Shown: positions 32,615 to 42,125, counted from the stretch's first letter. The stretch is DNA of 50,177 nucleotides from Deltaproteobacteria bacterium (GCA_015228875.1 JADGCS010000018.1:1-50177), one strand, 5' to 3'. Notes: generated from the sequence alone by a model not told the origin. Program-made: numbers and translations.

Positions 32615-35600
32615 ATGAAAATTCTCATCAGAAAAAAAGGCAGTCTTGTATCTCTGTATGACCTGCAACCTGATCAAAAACATCTGCTTGGCAGGGGAAC
32701 TTTTTGTAGGATCAGGCTTCATGACGATCACATCAGTCGCAAGCATGCCGAGATTTATTTTGAAAACAACCAGTGGTGGTACAAGGACATCCGCGGGGAT
32801 CATTCAAGCGCCCTCCCACAACCCATCACCAGCACTGCGGCCATCCAGATTCATGCGGACATAGAACTCGTCACCGAAGAATACGTGGCCATGTCGCAGA
32901 CAGCCTCTTTTGAAGCACGAGAGCTTCAACTTCAGCCAGACTCTGGCCAATCACATCACATCAAAACAAACAAAAGAATCATTTGGACCGTTCTGTCATT
33001 GTTTCTGATTGTCTGTGCAGGAGCAGTAACGTACCTGTCATATCTCAACTTAAAGAAGCCAATGGACTCAATGGCTCTCTTAAAGTTTGCACGTCCCAAA
33101 GTTGTCGAATTCGAAATCAATCGTGATCAAAAGACAATAGATCAAATTATTAAATACTCGGGACTGACCGAAAAAGACTTTAAAGACAGCATTGGTTTTT
33201 GTACCGGCTTCATTGTGGAAAAGAACATTGTTTTAACAGCAAGACACTGCGTGATCAGTCCTCACAATTTGGAAATCAAAGATAACTTTATCATCAAGAC
33301 ACACGATGGGAAGATCCACCAGCCGGAACGGATTTTAGGATTTAGCATGCCTTTGGATTACATGTTTCTCGAAGTTCCGAGTTTAAGCGAGTATGAGCAC
33401 TTTGAATTTGAACCCACGTATAAGATTGGCGAAAAGGTATATACCATTGGTAATGTCCATGGTCAGGGGATTGCCATCAGAGATGGCATGACAGCCAGCA
33501 AAACTGAGGACGATATCAATCCTGAAATAAAATTTTTGAGATTTTCCGCCGCGGCAAGTCCGGGGAACAGCGGCGGGCCTCTGCTTAACAGCTATGGAAA
33601 GGTTGTAGGGCTTGTGTTTGCGAGAGGTGGCTATTCGGAAAATTACAATCTTGCGACCGATTCTCATGATTTACTCAGTGGCATGGAGCAATTTCATAAA
33701 AATCAGGATTCAAAAAACATAGAAATTGATTTTTCAAAGTTACCCCGCGAATACATTCCTTACATCTACAGTCAATATGGACTTCAAATTCCCTACACTT
33801 GGAACACTCAGCCGCAGGAGACCAAAGAGTTGTACAGTGTCAACGTGAAATACAAGGCGCCCGTAAAGATGGGGGCCTTTAAGGAAGGCTTTGGTCTCAT
33901 CATTGTTAAAGCGCTGACCGGGGCCTTTGATACGGTTAAAAAGCGCCTGGATACAGACACAGGAAAGCAGAATTCCTACAGTGATTACAACAAAACAGTG
34001 ATTTGGGAAGACCACGCAACACCAGAGACTCCGTTAATCATCCCTTCGCCAAGGTACGATTTGTTCAATGTCACGCAACACACCGATCACTTCTTTGTTG
34101 AAAAAACATTTACTTATTACCTGCCGTCAGAAGATCAGTGGGATTACAAATATTTTGCAGAGCAATACAAAGACCATGAACTTTATGAATACAAATCTCT
34201 AGAAAAGGTCCATCACATTACAGTTAAAGCCGATGGCACAATAAACACAACAAAGGACAATCCCTTTGTCTTTAACTTTTCCTCCTACAACAGAGATGAT
34301 GACTATTACAAAGAGGGCAATACGACTCAAAATCTAAAAAACAAAGGTTATGTTCATCTTGATTTTGAGCCGTATCAAGCGTGGGAAAACCGGCGTCTTC
34401 CCACAATGGCAGAAAGAAAAGAAATACTCCTCGGTGATGAGGGGCTGAGAATTGATCAAATTTATCATCCCTTTATGCGAAAAAATGTGGCAACGAGTTT
34501 TATCCTTAAGGAAATTCCCGATGATTTTGAAGAAACAAAAGAAACAGACAGTCTTGGGCGGGCATGGGATGTCTTTGTGCTCAATCTCTTTAAAGTCTAT
34601 GTGATAAAACAACATTGTCTCCAACTCCCTCAGGGCTATCTTTGTTTGAGCGATCTCTCATTGGATGTAAAAAACAATCCCTTGCCTTATTACGCAGATC
34701 CAAAAAAACCGCGAATCGAGGAATTGTCACAGATCATGATCAAGCCACTGTTCTGGTCAACAGATTCAATCCTCGATTTTTATAATAGTGGTCTTGAAAA
34801 AAATTTGCAGGGTTATAACGATGTCGAAATCATCAAAACAGAAAATCAGGAACTGATGATCAGACTCAAAACACTCGACATCACCTACGTCTTTAATAAA
34901 GATGAAATTCCCGCGCTATTGCGTATCACGCCGGCACTTTACAAGCATCAGGATGTGAAAAAATGGATAGCGCTGGGGGTCTCGGGTTATTACCCTGAGA
35001 ACAACAAAGAAAATTTTAAACTATGTGCTTCAGAGGTTCAAATTCAGGGTATGCCGCCATACCTGTATGCAACCAGTTCTCAGAAAAAAAACCTCAGTAA
35101 AAAAATCACATCACTGATCCCCTTTGAAATTGGTTCTCTTGGCAATAAAGGACTCATTGCCGGTTATTGCCAGATGGTCACAAAAATCAGCAACGACACA
35201 TATAAATTTGGAGAGCTGGCGCCTCACGACTTCAATTATCTCATCGGCTATAAAGGTGACTTAAAAGATGCCCAAGCCGCACTCGCTCAAAACCAGACTC
35301 AACAACAAAATCCAGACATTCCTGTTGCACAGTATTTTGTATCCGATCGTTTTCAAAATGCTGTCAGGTGCTCTGAAAAAAATATTTGCTACAACCCATC
35401 ACCGGTCTACGGTGAGCTTGTTAACGTTTACTGGAACAAACAGGATGTCTCCTTTCATACCCGCAACAGGGAATCCCTTAATAAAGAAACCAACGACGCC
35501 TGTGTCCCCGAATTTATTGATCTCGCCTTTGTAGATACCAGCGACAACCCTCTCCCCAATCAAAAGATGTTTATTCTATTAAAGGACAATGTCTTAATGG

Positions 35601-35734
35601 AGGTTATTACAAGTCAAGATGGCAAGGTCAGGATTGAAGGTCTGCCCTGTTATTTAAAGGGGCACGGGGTATATACATACGATGAGCGTCATGTGCCCTA
35701 TGAACTCAAGGATTATCCAATAATGATTGACTAA
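32615..35734 (+). CDS. FHA domain-transmembrane-trypsin-like serine protease, large
   Basis: 1039 aa from the ATG at 32615 (MKILIRKKGS), chosen because GGAG lies nine bases upstream; the frame opens earlier at a TTG. Residues 1-95 form an FHA phosphothreonine-binding domain (LLGRGTFCRIRLHDDHISRKHAEI). One transmembrane helix is at about 122-145. A trypsin-like protease domain follows with the apparent triad His211 (TARHCV), Asp248 (MPLDYM) and Ser319 (SPGNSGGP). The remaining 650 residues are of unknown fold and contain repeated Tyr- and Asp-rich segments. The topology puts FHA in the cytoplasm and the protease outside, suggesting signalling across the membrane. A kinase partner is not seen nearby. 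Substrate unknown. Confidence 0.8.
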   Translation: MKILIRKKGSLVSLYDLQPDQKHLLGRGTFCRIRLHDDHISRKHAEIYFENNQWWYKDIRGDHSSALPQPITSTAAIQIHADIELVTEEYVAMSQTASFEARELQLQPDSGQSHHIKTNKRIIWTVLSLFLIVCAGAVTYLSYLNLKKPMDSMALLKFARPKVVEFEINRDQKTIDQIIKYSGLTEKDFKDSIGFCTGFIVEKNIVLTARHCVISPHNLEIKDNFIIKTHDGKIHQPERILGFSMPLDYMFLEVPSLSEYEHFEFEPTYKIGEKVYTIGNVHGQGIAIRDGMTASKTEDDINPEIKFLRFSAAASPGNSGGPLLNSYGKVVGLVFARGGYSENYNLATDSHDLLSGMEQFHKNQDSKNIEIDFSKLPREYIPYIYSQYGLQIPYTWNTQPQETKELYSVNVKYKAPVKMGAFKEGFGLIIVKALTGAFDTVKKRLDTDTGKQNSYSDYNKTVIWEDHATPETPLIIPSPRYDLFNVTQHTDHFFVEKTFTYYLPSEDQWDYKYFAEQYKDHELYEYKSLEKVHHITVKADGTINTTKDNPFVFNFSSYNRDDDYYKEGNTTQNLKNKGYVHLDFEPYQAWENRRLPTMAERKEILLGDEGLRIDQIYHPFMRKNVATSFILKEIPDDFEETKETDSLGRAWDVFVLNLFKVYVIKQHCLQLPQGYLCLSDLSLDVKNNPLPYYADPKKPRIEELSQIMIKPLFWSTDSILDFYNSGLEKNLQGYNDVEIIKTENQELMIRLKTLDITYVFNKDEIPALLRITPALYKHQDVKKWIALGVSGYYPENNKENFKLCASEVQIQGMPPYLYATSSQKKNLSKKITSLIPFEIGSLGNKGLIAGYCQMVTKISNDTYKFGELAPHDFNYLIGYKGDLKDAQAALAQNQTQQQNPDIPVAQYFVSDRFQNAVRCSEKNICYNPSPVYGELVNVYWNKQDVSFHTRNRESLNKETNDACVPEFIDLAFVDTSDNPLPNQKMFILLKDNVLMEVITSQDGKVRIEGLPCYLKGHGVYTYDERHVPYELKDYPIMID

Positions 35735-35751
35735 CTTAAATGATATCAAAC

Positions 35752-36504
35752 TCACGGGTGCAGATGCTCCAGAAAGTAGTTCATCTGCACATACCACCAG
35801 GGCCAGTCGTGGTTGACGTCGGTGCCCCAGTAATCAACCCATGCAGGAACACGCTTTGCTTTTAAAATATAGTCCATCTCGCGTGTGTCTTCGATTGATT
35901 TTTCTTCCCACGCGCCCTGACCCACACAAATGACAATCTCTCCGTGTCTGTACAGATCGAGATAATGGGGGTCTCCCATATTTTTTAAATAACTGATTGG
36001 TGAATTAAAATAAACATGGGGCATATCGTATTCTTTAAGTCCAAACTCATCCCTGTTAAGACGATAAAGCCCGCTTAAGGCAATGGTTCCCTTAAAAACA
36101 TCGGGGTGCTTAAAATAAAAGTTGACGGCATGATAGGCCCCCATACTGGCGCCCGTGGTCATGATCCGCTGCTGTGAACCGGGACTGCGCTTAAGGATAA
36201 ACGGAACAACCTCGCGCACAATGTACCGGTCATACGCCTCGTGCCTCGCGTTGCGGTCTCCGGGAAGGACAGAAAAGTTGTACCACGACTCGCTGTCAAT
36301 GCCGTCAACCGTGTAGAGTTGAATTTTTTTTGAGTTGATAAAATAGCTTATTCTTTCCGTCATACCAAAACCCTCGTAATCAAAAAAACGCCCCCTTGAG
36401 CACGGAAAGACAAGATAAGGGACCCCCCCATCCTCTCCATAAATTTTAAGCTCCATGTCTCTGTTTAAGTTCTCGCTCCACCACTTGTGATGCTCTATGT
36501 GCAT
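35752..36504 (-). CDS. Esterase-family alpha/beta hydrolase
   Basis: A 250-aa protein of the esterase D/PHB-depolymerase-like family: the nucleophile elbow GASMGAYHAVNFYFKHPDVF (Ser in GASMG, residue about 118), a likely catalytic Asp or Glu before DYILKAKRVP, and His in WGTDVNHDWPWW near the C terminus. It lacks a signal peptide. It starts 29 bases after the ATP-grasp gene in the same direction, so the two probably form an operon. Substrate unknown. It converges with the FHA-protease gene, 17 bases apart. Confidence 0.83.
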   Translation of the reverse strand: MHIEHHKWWSENLNRDMELKIYGEDGGVPYLVFPCSRGRFFDYEGFGMTERISYFINSKKIQLYTVDGIDSESWYNFSVLPGDRNARHEAYDRYIVREVVPFILKRSPGSQQRIMTTGASMGAYHAVNFYFKHPDVFKGTIALSGLYRLNRDEFGLKEYDMPHVYFNSPISYLKNMGDPHYLDLYRHGEIVICVGQGAWEEKSIEDTREMDYILKAKRVPAWVDYWGTDVNHDWPWWYVQMNYFLEHLHP

Positions 36505-36533
36505 GGCCTGTCCTTTCTGGTTGTCAAGGTGTG

Positions 36534-37694
36534 TTACTGTCGTTGATGAATATACTCCGCGATTTTAATCATCTCGTTTTGTTCTTTGGTTCTTAAAAGA
36601 TAACCCTCGTTCCCCAGGGCTGTGCTGAACACGCCAGGCACACTGACGCGTGCCAAGACGACATCCCCGTATTTTTTTATGATGACATCGTGCGCGTGTT
36701 TGTAGCTTATGTTTGCCTTTCTTGAGACATAACAGCAGTGGTACTTTCGTTGATACTCAACCTTGACGCTGCCCTTGACCAACAGCTCGGCCCAGATATC
36801 GTAAACGTCAAAGTCTGCGGCATAGTTGAACATGTCTGTTGTATAACCACCGGGCGGCCTGATGTTTACCTCAAGCGGCACGTAATAACCTGTGTCTGTC
36901 CTGAAAAACTCAAAGTGAAAAAACCGCTCCCTGACATTAAAAGCCCCGAGCGTCTTAAGCCCCGTCGCCTCTAATAACGGAGGAATTTCCCTGTGAGAAA
37001 AATAGTACATGTCCAGCGCATCATTGACTGTCTCCATCACTCCCCGTGAGTACTCGTGCGATGTGTAGAAGACAGGGGTGCCCTCCCTGTCTGCAAGGCC
37101 GTCAAACGAACAGATGGTACCGTTGATAAAGGCCTCCATGATGTATTCTTCTGCCGGTTTTGTAGAAAAAAAGTTTGTCAGTTCTTCTTCGTTGTGAATC
37201 TTGTAGGTGCTTAACGCCCCCACGCCGATGTCTGGTTTGGCAACAACCGGATAGCCTGTCTTATGGATCAGTGCTCTTGCATCGTTGAGAGAGTGGACAA
37301 GAGCACCGGGGGCCACGGGAAGACCCGCCCCCTCATAGATTTTTTTCATCAGAGATTTGCGTTTGATATTGTAAATCGTATCGAGCTTGATGCCCGGGAT
37401 GTTAAAGTCTGTTCTGAGTTTGGCCTCTGTTTCAAGCCAGTACTCATTAAGCGAGTCAATCCGGTCTATTTTTCCATATTTAAATGTCAGATACCCGAGG
37501 GCCCTTACAAGGTCGTGATAGTTGTGCAAGTTATCAACCTTGTAAAATTCTGTCAGGGCAGACTTTAGCTCGTGGTGCAGATACTCATAGGGCTCATCGC
37601 CCAGCCCCAGGACATTAACCCCTTTTTCTTTGAGTCGCACACAAAACTTGTGGTGATTTGGTGTGGCGCTCGGTGATAAAAATATGACATTCAT
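36534..37694 (-). CDS. ATP-grasp domain protein
   Basis: About 386 aa from the ATG at 37694 (MNVIFLSPSATPNHHKF), preceded at good distance by AGGGG. A GTG three codons earlier is possible. ATP-grasp features: YPVVAKPDIGVGALSTYKI (ATP-binding loop, residues about 150-170), EEYIMEAFINGTICSFDGL and VPLEVNIRPPGGYTTDM (Mg-binding Glu/Asn). Such enzymes ligate a carboxylate to an amine or thiol. Together with the downstream esterase it might make and process a small peptide-like or amide compound. The substrate is not predictable. Confidence 0.83.
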   Translation of the reverse strand: MNVIFLSPSATPNHHKFCVRLKEKGVNVLGLGDEPYEYLHHELKSALTEFYKVDNLHNYHDLVRALGYLTFKYGKIDRIDSLNEYWLETEAKLRTDFNIPGIKLDTIYNIKRKSLMKKIYEGAGLPVAPGALVHSLNDARALIHKTGYPVVAKPDIGVGALSTYKIHNEEELTNFFSTKPAEEYIMEAFINGTICSFDGLADREGTPVFYTSHEYSRGVMETVNDALDMYYFSHREIPPLLEATGLKTLGAFNVRERFFHFEFFRTDTGYYVPLEVNIRPPGGYTTDMFNYAADFDVYDIWAELLVKGSVKVEYQRKYHCCYVSRKANISYKHAHDVIIKKYGDVVLARVSVPGVFSTALGNEGYLLRTKEQNEMIKIAEYIHQRQ

Positions 37695-37838
37695 GAGAAA
37701 CACCCCTGATTGTTAATGGTGCACTATTTACTGTTTCGTCTTTGAAATTCTGATGACTTTGAATTAGTGATGTGTCGTTAAATATTCATTTGCCAAGACA
37801 ATAACAACCCCATTTTTTTGGCTTGCTGGAGAAATTTT

Positions 37839-39287
37839 ATGAACCCCCAAAATGCACCCGTTCACATTCAAACCACCACCGCGCCGGTTGTTGTGCTCTT
37901 TGCACCAAGCCCTACCGGTTACCTTCACATCGGCGGTGCCAGGACCGCTCTGTATAATTACTTATTTGCAAAAAAACACGGCGGAAAATTTATACTCAGA
38001 ATCGAGGACACAGACCTTGAGCGATCCACCGAGCAGTCCATTCAGGCCATCATCGATGGATTAAACTGGCTTGGTCTCCGCTGGGACGAGGGCCCTTATT
38101 TTCAGACCAAACGCTTTGATCTCTACAAACAAGCCATTGACGCTCTTGTTAAAGAAAAAAAGGCCTACCCCTGTTTCTGCTCGCAGGAAGCGCTTGAGTC
38201 AAAGAGAGAACAGGCACAAACAAACAAAATAAAATACCGTTACGATAGAACCTGTCTGCATCTTGATCCAGAGGCAATCACCCAGCGCCTTGCCAATAAA
38301 GAACCACATGTGATCCGGTTTTTATCAAGCGATGAAGGCTCGATAGAAATCAACGATATTTTAAAGGGCACCGTCACCGTGGCCTGCAAAGAAATGGACG
38401 ACCTCATCATCCAGAGAACCGACGGCTCTCCCACCTATAACTTTACTGTTGTGGTTGACGATGTCCTTATGGGGATCACGCATGTGATCCGCGGCGATGA
38501 CCATCTTAACAATACGCCCAGACAAATCCAGCTGTACCGGGCCATGGGTTGTGACGTCCCTCTTTTTGCCCACCTGCCCATGATTCTTGGGGACGACAAA
38601 AAAAGGCTCTCCAAAAGACACGGGGCCACAAGCGTGATGGCCTACAAAGAAATGGGCTACCTCCCCGATGCCCTGATCAACTACCTTGTAAGGCTGGGCT
38701 GGGGCCACGGGGACGAGGAAATCTTTTGCAGGGAATCAATGATCGAGTGCTTCTCTTTCGAATCGTGCTGTTCCTCCGCGTCCGTCTTTAACATGGAAAA
38801 ACTCAATTGGCTTAATGGTCACTATATCCGCAAATCAAGCCCCGACACACTCGCCCCGCTGATCAAGGAGTTTCTTGCCTCTGATGGCATCCACAACATC
38901 GATGATACGCAGCTCATTAAGGCTGTCCGCCTCAATCTGGAAAAGGCAAAGACTCTTAAGGAACTCGCCGATTACATAAAAATCTATTTTACCAACCCGC
39001 CCCCCGATCCCGAAGTAATCAAAAACAACATCAACGAGACCACCCTGCCGGTCATTAAGCGCATCTGCGAAGAGCTGGTGCAGATGAGCGACACTGAGCA
39101 CGATACCATCCACGCCGTCTTTAACAAGGTGATGACCGAGTTTAATCTTAAACTGGGCAAGGTCGCCGGCCCAGTGCGCGCCGCCATCTCGGGCCAAAAG
39201 GTAAGCCCCGGGGCCTTTGACCTGATTCAGGTCTTCGGAAAAGAAGAAAGCCTTAAGCGGATACAGCGCCATGTGCAGGCAAAGTGA
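37839..39287 (+). CDS. gltX: Glutamyl-tRNA synthetase
   Basis: About 482 aa from the ATG at 37839, preceded by GGAG. Class I synthetase motifs: FAPSPTGYLHIGGARTAL (HIGH region, residues about 18-35) and KKRLSKRHGATSV (KMSKS region). A cysteine pair (CFCSQE and CLHL) near residue 110 may form the zinc site. It charges tRNA-Glu (or also tRNA-Gln in organisms with the amidotransferase route). Length and domain order are normal. Confidence 0.96.
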   Translation: MNPQNAPVHIQTTTAPVVVLFAPSPTGYLHIGGARTALYNYLFAKKHGGKFILRIEDTDLERSTEQSIQAIIDGLNWLGLRWDEGPYFQTKRFDLYKQAIDALVKEKKAYPCFCSQEALESKREQAQTNKIKYRYDRTCLHLDPEAITQRLANKEPHVIRFLSSDEGSIEINDILKGTVTVACKEMDDLIIQRTDGSPTYNFTVVVDDVLMGITHVIRGDDHLNNTPRQIQLYRAMGCDVPLFAHLPMILGDDKKRLSKRHGATSVMAYKEMGYLPDALINYLVRLGWGHGDEEIFCRESMIECFSFESCCSSASVFNMEKLNWLNGHYIRKSSPDTLAPLIKEFLASDGIHNIDDTQLIKAVRLNLEKAKTLKELADYIKIYFTNPPPDPEVIKNNINETTLPVIKRICEELVQMSDTEHDTIHAVFNKVMTEFNLKLGKVAGPVRAAISGQKVSPGAFDLIQVFGKEESLKRIQRHVQAK

Positions 39288-39342
39288 TATCCACAAACAC
39301 GGCGGCCCTTGATGATGTTCACAATAAAAAAAAGGCGGCGCC

Positions 39343-39591
39343 ATGGAAAGAGAACCTATTTTTGGTCACAATGGGGCTTACAATCTTGTTGTGCGTAAAA
39401 ATATTATGTTGCATCGCGAGGCCAGAAAATCCCTAACACGGGAACTGGGCAAATGGTCCAGATGGACCAAGACCACACAGCGCGCTTTAGTTACAGACCA
39501 CCAGCATTTTGGCAGGACCCTTGTGACTCCGTCTTGGATTGTTGTGCCGTCTTGGACTTTTGGTTCCCCATTGATGTTATTTTTATTATAG
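39343..39591 (+). pseudogene. Truncated duplicate of the methyltransferase N terminus
   Basis: The region 39332-39465 is about 90% identical to 41104-41236, covering the first 40 codons of the methyltransferase at 41116 and its ribosome-site region. After GGTCCAGA the two diverge; this copy continues into unrelated sequence that includes a 34-bp repeat shared with 32291-32324 and ends at a stop in front of the ATPase gene. The duplicated segments bracket the ATPase gene, which points to an insertion or recombination event. Confidence 0.8.
39471..39504. repeat. 34-bp dispersed repeat, second copy
   Basis: Matches the reverse complement of 32291-32324 with two differences. It lies at the junction where the truncated methyltransferase copy stops matching the full gene. 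Confidence 0.65.
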
Positions 39592-39618
39592 TTGACACAG
39601 CATCGTTTCAACTATAAT
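39592..39618 (+). promoter_or_regulatory. Consensus promoter within a palindrome, ATPase gene
   Basis: TTGACA (39592-39597) and TATAAT (39613-39618) are perfect -35 and -10 hexamers with a short 15-base spacer, 12 bases before the ATG at 39631. A 16-bp perfect inverted repeat (TTTTTATTATAGTTGA ... TCAACTATAATAAAAA) overlaps both hexamers, so a repressor or self-regulation is possible. Confidence 0.5.
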
Positions 39619-39630
39619 AAAAACAGCAGT

Positions 39631-41043
39631 ATGTTTATTGGACGTCAGGCAGATCTCATGTCTTTCGAAGAAGATTATCAATCTTCTCGATCAGAATTTC
39701 TTGTTCTCTATGGAAGGCGTCGTATCGGTAAATCAACCTTGCTGGAAAAGTTTGCCGGTGGCAAGCCCTGTTTTTTCTTTCAAGCGGGCAAAGAAAAGAA
39801 AAACAAACAATTAAAGCGATTTAATACCGAGCTGGCTCAAGCCCTTGGCAACCCGCCGCTCATTGGCAAGCTCAAGTTGACCGAGTGGAATGAAGCCCTC
39901 TTGGTCTTGGAACAAAACATTTCGGTGCTTCTCAAAACAAAAGGGGGCAAAAAAGCTGTTGTGATTTTTGATGAATTTCAGTGGATGTGCGAGGGGTCAC
40001 CCGAACTCTTGTCTGATTTGCAGAGATATTGGGACAAAAGATGGAAAACGAGGGGGGATCTGTTTCTGATTCTATGCGGTTCATCGACCAGTTTTATGGT
40101 GGGTGAGGTCTTATCCAAAAAAAGCCCTCTTTTTGGAAGAAGAACCCGGAGTGTTCACCTTGATCCCTTTGAACTTAAAGAGGTCCGGCGATTCTTCCCG
40201 CATAAAAGTTTAAAAGAGATTGTTGAAACCTATGCGGTGGCCGGTGGTATTCCCAAGTACCTTGAGGTGTTACGAAACAACAAAAGTCTTTATCAGGGAC
40301 TCATGAAAGAGGCCTTTTCTAAAAATGGTTATTTTTTTAAAGAAACCGATTTTGTATTGGGTGAACAATTAAAAGAAACTGAGCAGTATTATCGGGTTCT
40401 CTCTGTGTTGTCTCAACACCCCCTGGAGATTGTCAATCTGGAAAAATCAACTCACATCGGAGCCGGACAGCTTGCCTATTACCTGGAACGACTACAGCAA
40501 CTTGGTTTTGTGAGGCGTTTGATTCCTTTTGGATCAAACAGATCAACAAAAAAAGTCAGATATCAGCTCAAGGATTATTTTTTGCGTTTTTACTTTGATT
40601 TCGTTGCGCCTCTTCAAAAAAACCTGCCCCTAAAAAACAATCCCTCCTTTAATGACATTGCGGGCAGCAGGTGGCCCCCCTTTATTGGCAAGACCTTTGA
40701 GTTGATTTGCGCCGATCACGCCCGCCACATTGCCCAAACGCTCGGTTTTAACCATGTTAAAGAAGTGGGCAGTTACTGGCAGAAAGCAACCAAACGAAAA
40801 AAAGGGGTTCAGATTGATTTGATTATAGAATGTGACAACAACATCCTTCTTCTTTGTGAGTGCAAATGGTCCTCGCAAGCCTCGGGCAAAGATGCGTTGC
40901 ACGAATTACAAAATCGAATACGTTTGTTTCCCAATTTAAGGCAACAAACCATCATCCCTGTTTTGATTTCGGCCGGCGGTTTCTCAAGAGAAATAAAAAA
41001 AGAACGTTCCGTAGAACAACTCGACCTGACGAGTCTGATTTAA
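39631..41043 (+). CDS. AAA-type ATPase with C-terminal DUF234 nuclease-like domain
   Basis: About 470 aa from the ATG at 39631 (MFIGRQADLMSFEEDYQ), which is the usual start of this family; the frame opens 13 codons earlier. Walker A is YGRRRIGKSTLLEKF (residues about 27-41), Walker B is AVVIFDEFQWM (near 113), and SSTSFMVGEVLSKKSPLFGRRT is the conserved arginine-bearing block. A winged helix (HIGAGQLAYYLERLQQLGFVRR) follows. The C-terminal DUF234 region has IDLIIECDNNILLLCECKW, a PD-(D/E)XK nuclease-like core. Such genes are common in archaea and scattered bacteria and often look mobile. Here the gene lies between duplicated methyltransferase fragments, which supports acquisition. Confidence 0.88.
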   Translation: MFIGRQADLMSFEEDYQSSRSEFLVLYGRRRIGKSTLLEKFAGGKPCFFFQAGKEKKNKQLKRFNTELAQALGNPPLIGKLKLTEWNEALLVLEQNISVLLKTKGGKKAVVIFDEFQWMCEGSPELLSDLQRYWDKRWKTRGDLFLILCGSSTSFMVGEVLSKKSPLFGRRTRSVHLDPFELKEVRRFFPHKSLKEIVETYAVAGGIPKYLEVLRNNKSLYQGLMKEAFSKNGYFFKETDFVLGEQLKETEQYYRVLSVLSQHPLEIVNLEKSTHIGAGQLAYYLERLQQLGFVRRLIPFGSNRSTKKVRYQLKDYFLRFYFDFVAPLQKNLPLKNNPSFNDIAGSRWPPFIGKTFELICADHARHIAQTLGFNHVKEVGSYWQKATKRKKGVQIDLIIECDNNILLLCECKWSSQASGKDALHELQNRIRLFPNLRQQTIIPVLISAGGFSREIKKERSVEQLDLTSLI

Positions 41044-41059
41044 TATACTCGGGGAACTC

Positions 41060-41093
41060 GGGGGTCAACTCGGGGGGGCGAGTCTTGACCCCC
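41060..41093 (+). terminator. GC-rich stem-loop after the ATPase gene
   Basis: GGGGGTCAA (41060-41068) pairs with TTGACCCCC (41085-41093) around an inner CTCGGGGGGGCGAG. It is followed by a run of C, not T, so it is not a classic intrinsic terminator. It could still end or shield the transcript. Confidence 0.45.
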
Positions 41094-41115
41094 GCCCCCC
41101 CCCCAAGGCGGTGCC

Positions 41116-42066
41116 ATGAAAAGAGAACCTATTTTTAATCACAACGGGGCTTACAATCTTGTTGTGCGTAAAAAGATTATGTTGCATCGCGAGGCCAGAA
41201 AGTCCTTAACGCGGGAATTGGGCAACTGGTCCAGATCACGTGGCACGATGGCCCACCCCGCACGGGTCTTAGACCTCGCATGTGGAGGAACACCTGTTAC
41301 CATTTCAGCGCTTATGCACGCCCTGCCCGAGAGGACTTTTACCTACACAGGGGTGGACATCAACGCAGACCAGGTCAGACAAGCAAAGGATGATTGGGCC
41401 TATCCAGATAATGTTGTCGAAACGACTATTCTTAAAGGCAATGCGTGGATGCCGGAATCTCTGGGTTTTAACCAAAAGTTTGATATTGTGTTTTCCGGCA
41501 TGAATTTTCATCATGCCGTGCCAGAAGAATTAGTGTATTTGACCAACCAGTTGCGGCCACTTTGTGCAGACCATGCGATCTTACTCAGCCACGATATGTA
41601 CCGTCCAGAATCTTCGCCTTATGTACGCCGCCCCAAAAAGCATCCAACCAATCCATCCGAGGCCTTAGAGCTCATTCAAGACCTTACAGAATCCCATATC
41701 GATGATCAAACTGATTTGACCCAAACTCAACAAGTTACTAACTTGACCTTGACGCGGTTGAATTCCTCCATTTCGCGAGGAATGCACCCGCGCTCTGTCG
41801 ACTTTTTAATTACTGGATATCAAGTTAACTGGAGACATGAATTCCTGCGTAGATACAAAATTCATCTTTCTGATTTAGGTGTTTCTCCATAAGAAGCAAC
41901 AGCGATCCTGAAACATGTGTCTGATCGTGATTATCCTCTCTCTGGAAAAGAAGTAACAAAGATTTTTTTAGAAGCCGGGTTTGTGGCATCATTTGAAGAT
42001 TTTTCTAACTCAAGACACCCTCTAGGACAATACCTGGGGGTTATGTGGGCTGTATTATTGTCCTAA
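41116..42066 (+). pseudogene. Class I SAM-dependent methyltransferase, interrupted by R1 and a nonsense codon
   Basis: It starts MKREPIFNHNGAYNLVVRK. The Rossmann SAM motif is VLDLACGGTPVTISALMHAL (residues about 50-70), followed by YTGVDINADQV and FDIVFSGMNFHHAV. An R1 repeat is inserted in frame at codons about 206-231 (QVTNLTLTRLNSS ... HPRSVDF). A TAA at 41890-41892 interrupts the frame; the same frame then continues for 57 codons of protein-like sequence (EATAILKHVSDRDYPLSGKE ... GQYLGVMWA) to a second stop at 42064-42066. Replacing TAA by GAA would restore a 316-codon gene, so a single base change is likely. The first 258 codons might still give a product. A truncated copy of its 5' end is at 39343. 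Confidence 0.8.
41731..41810 (+). repeat. R1 element, copy c, in frame in the methyltransferase
   Basis: About 80 bp from CAAGTTACTAACTTG to GTCGACTTT. It is read in the phase CAA-GTT-ACT-AAC-TTG, the only one of the three forward phases without an early stop. Same phase as copy d. Confidence 0.88.
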
Positions 42067-42125
42067 GCAATTTTATAAATCAACTTGACAGGTCAAGTGT
42101 CCGGTGATCGATCGGCAAAAATCTC

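Noticed and set aside
41060..41093. Classic rho-independent terminator after the ATPase gene
   Set aside because: The stem is good but is followed by C residues, not T; kept only as a low-confidence structure.
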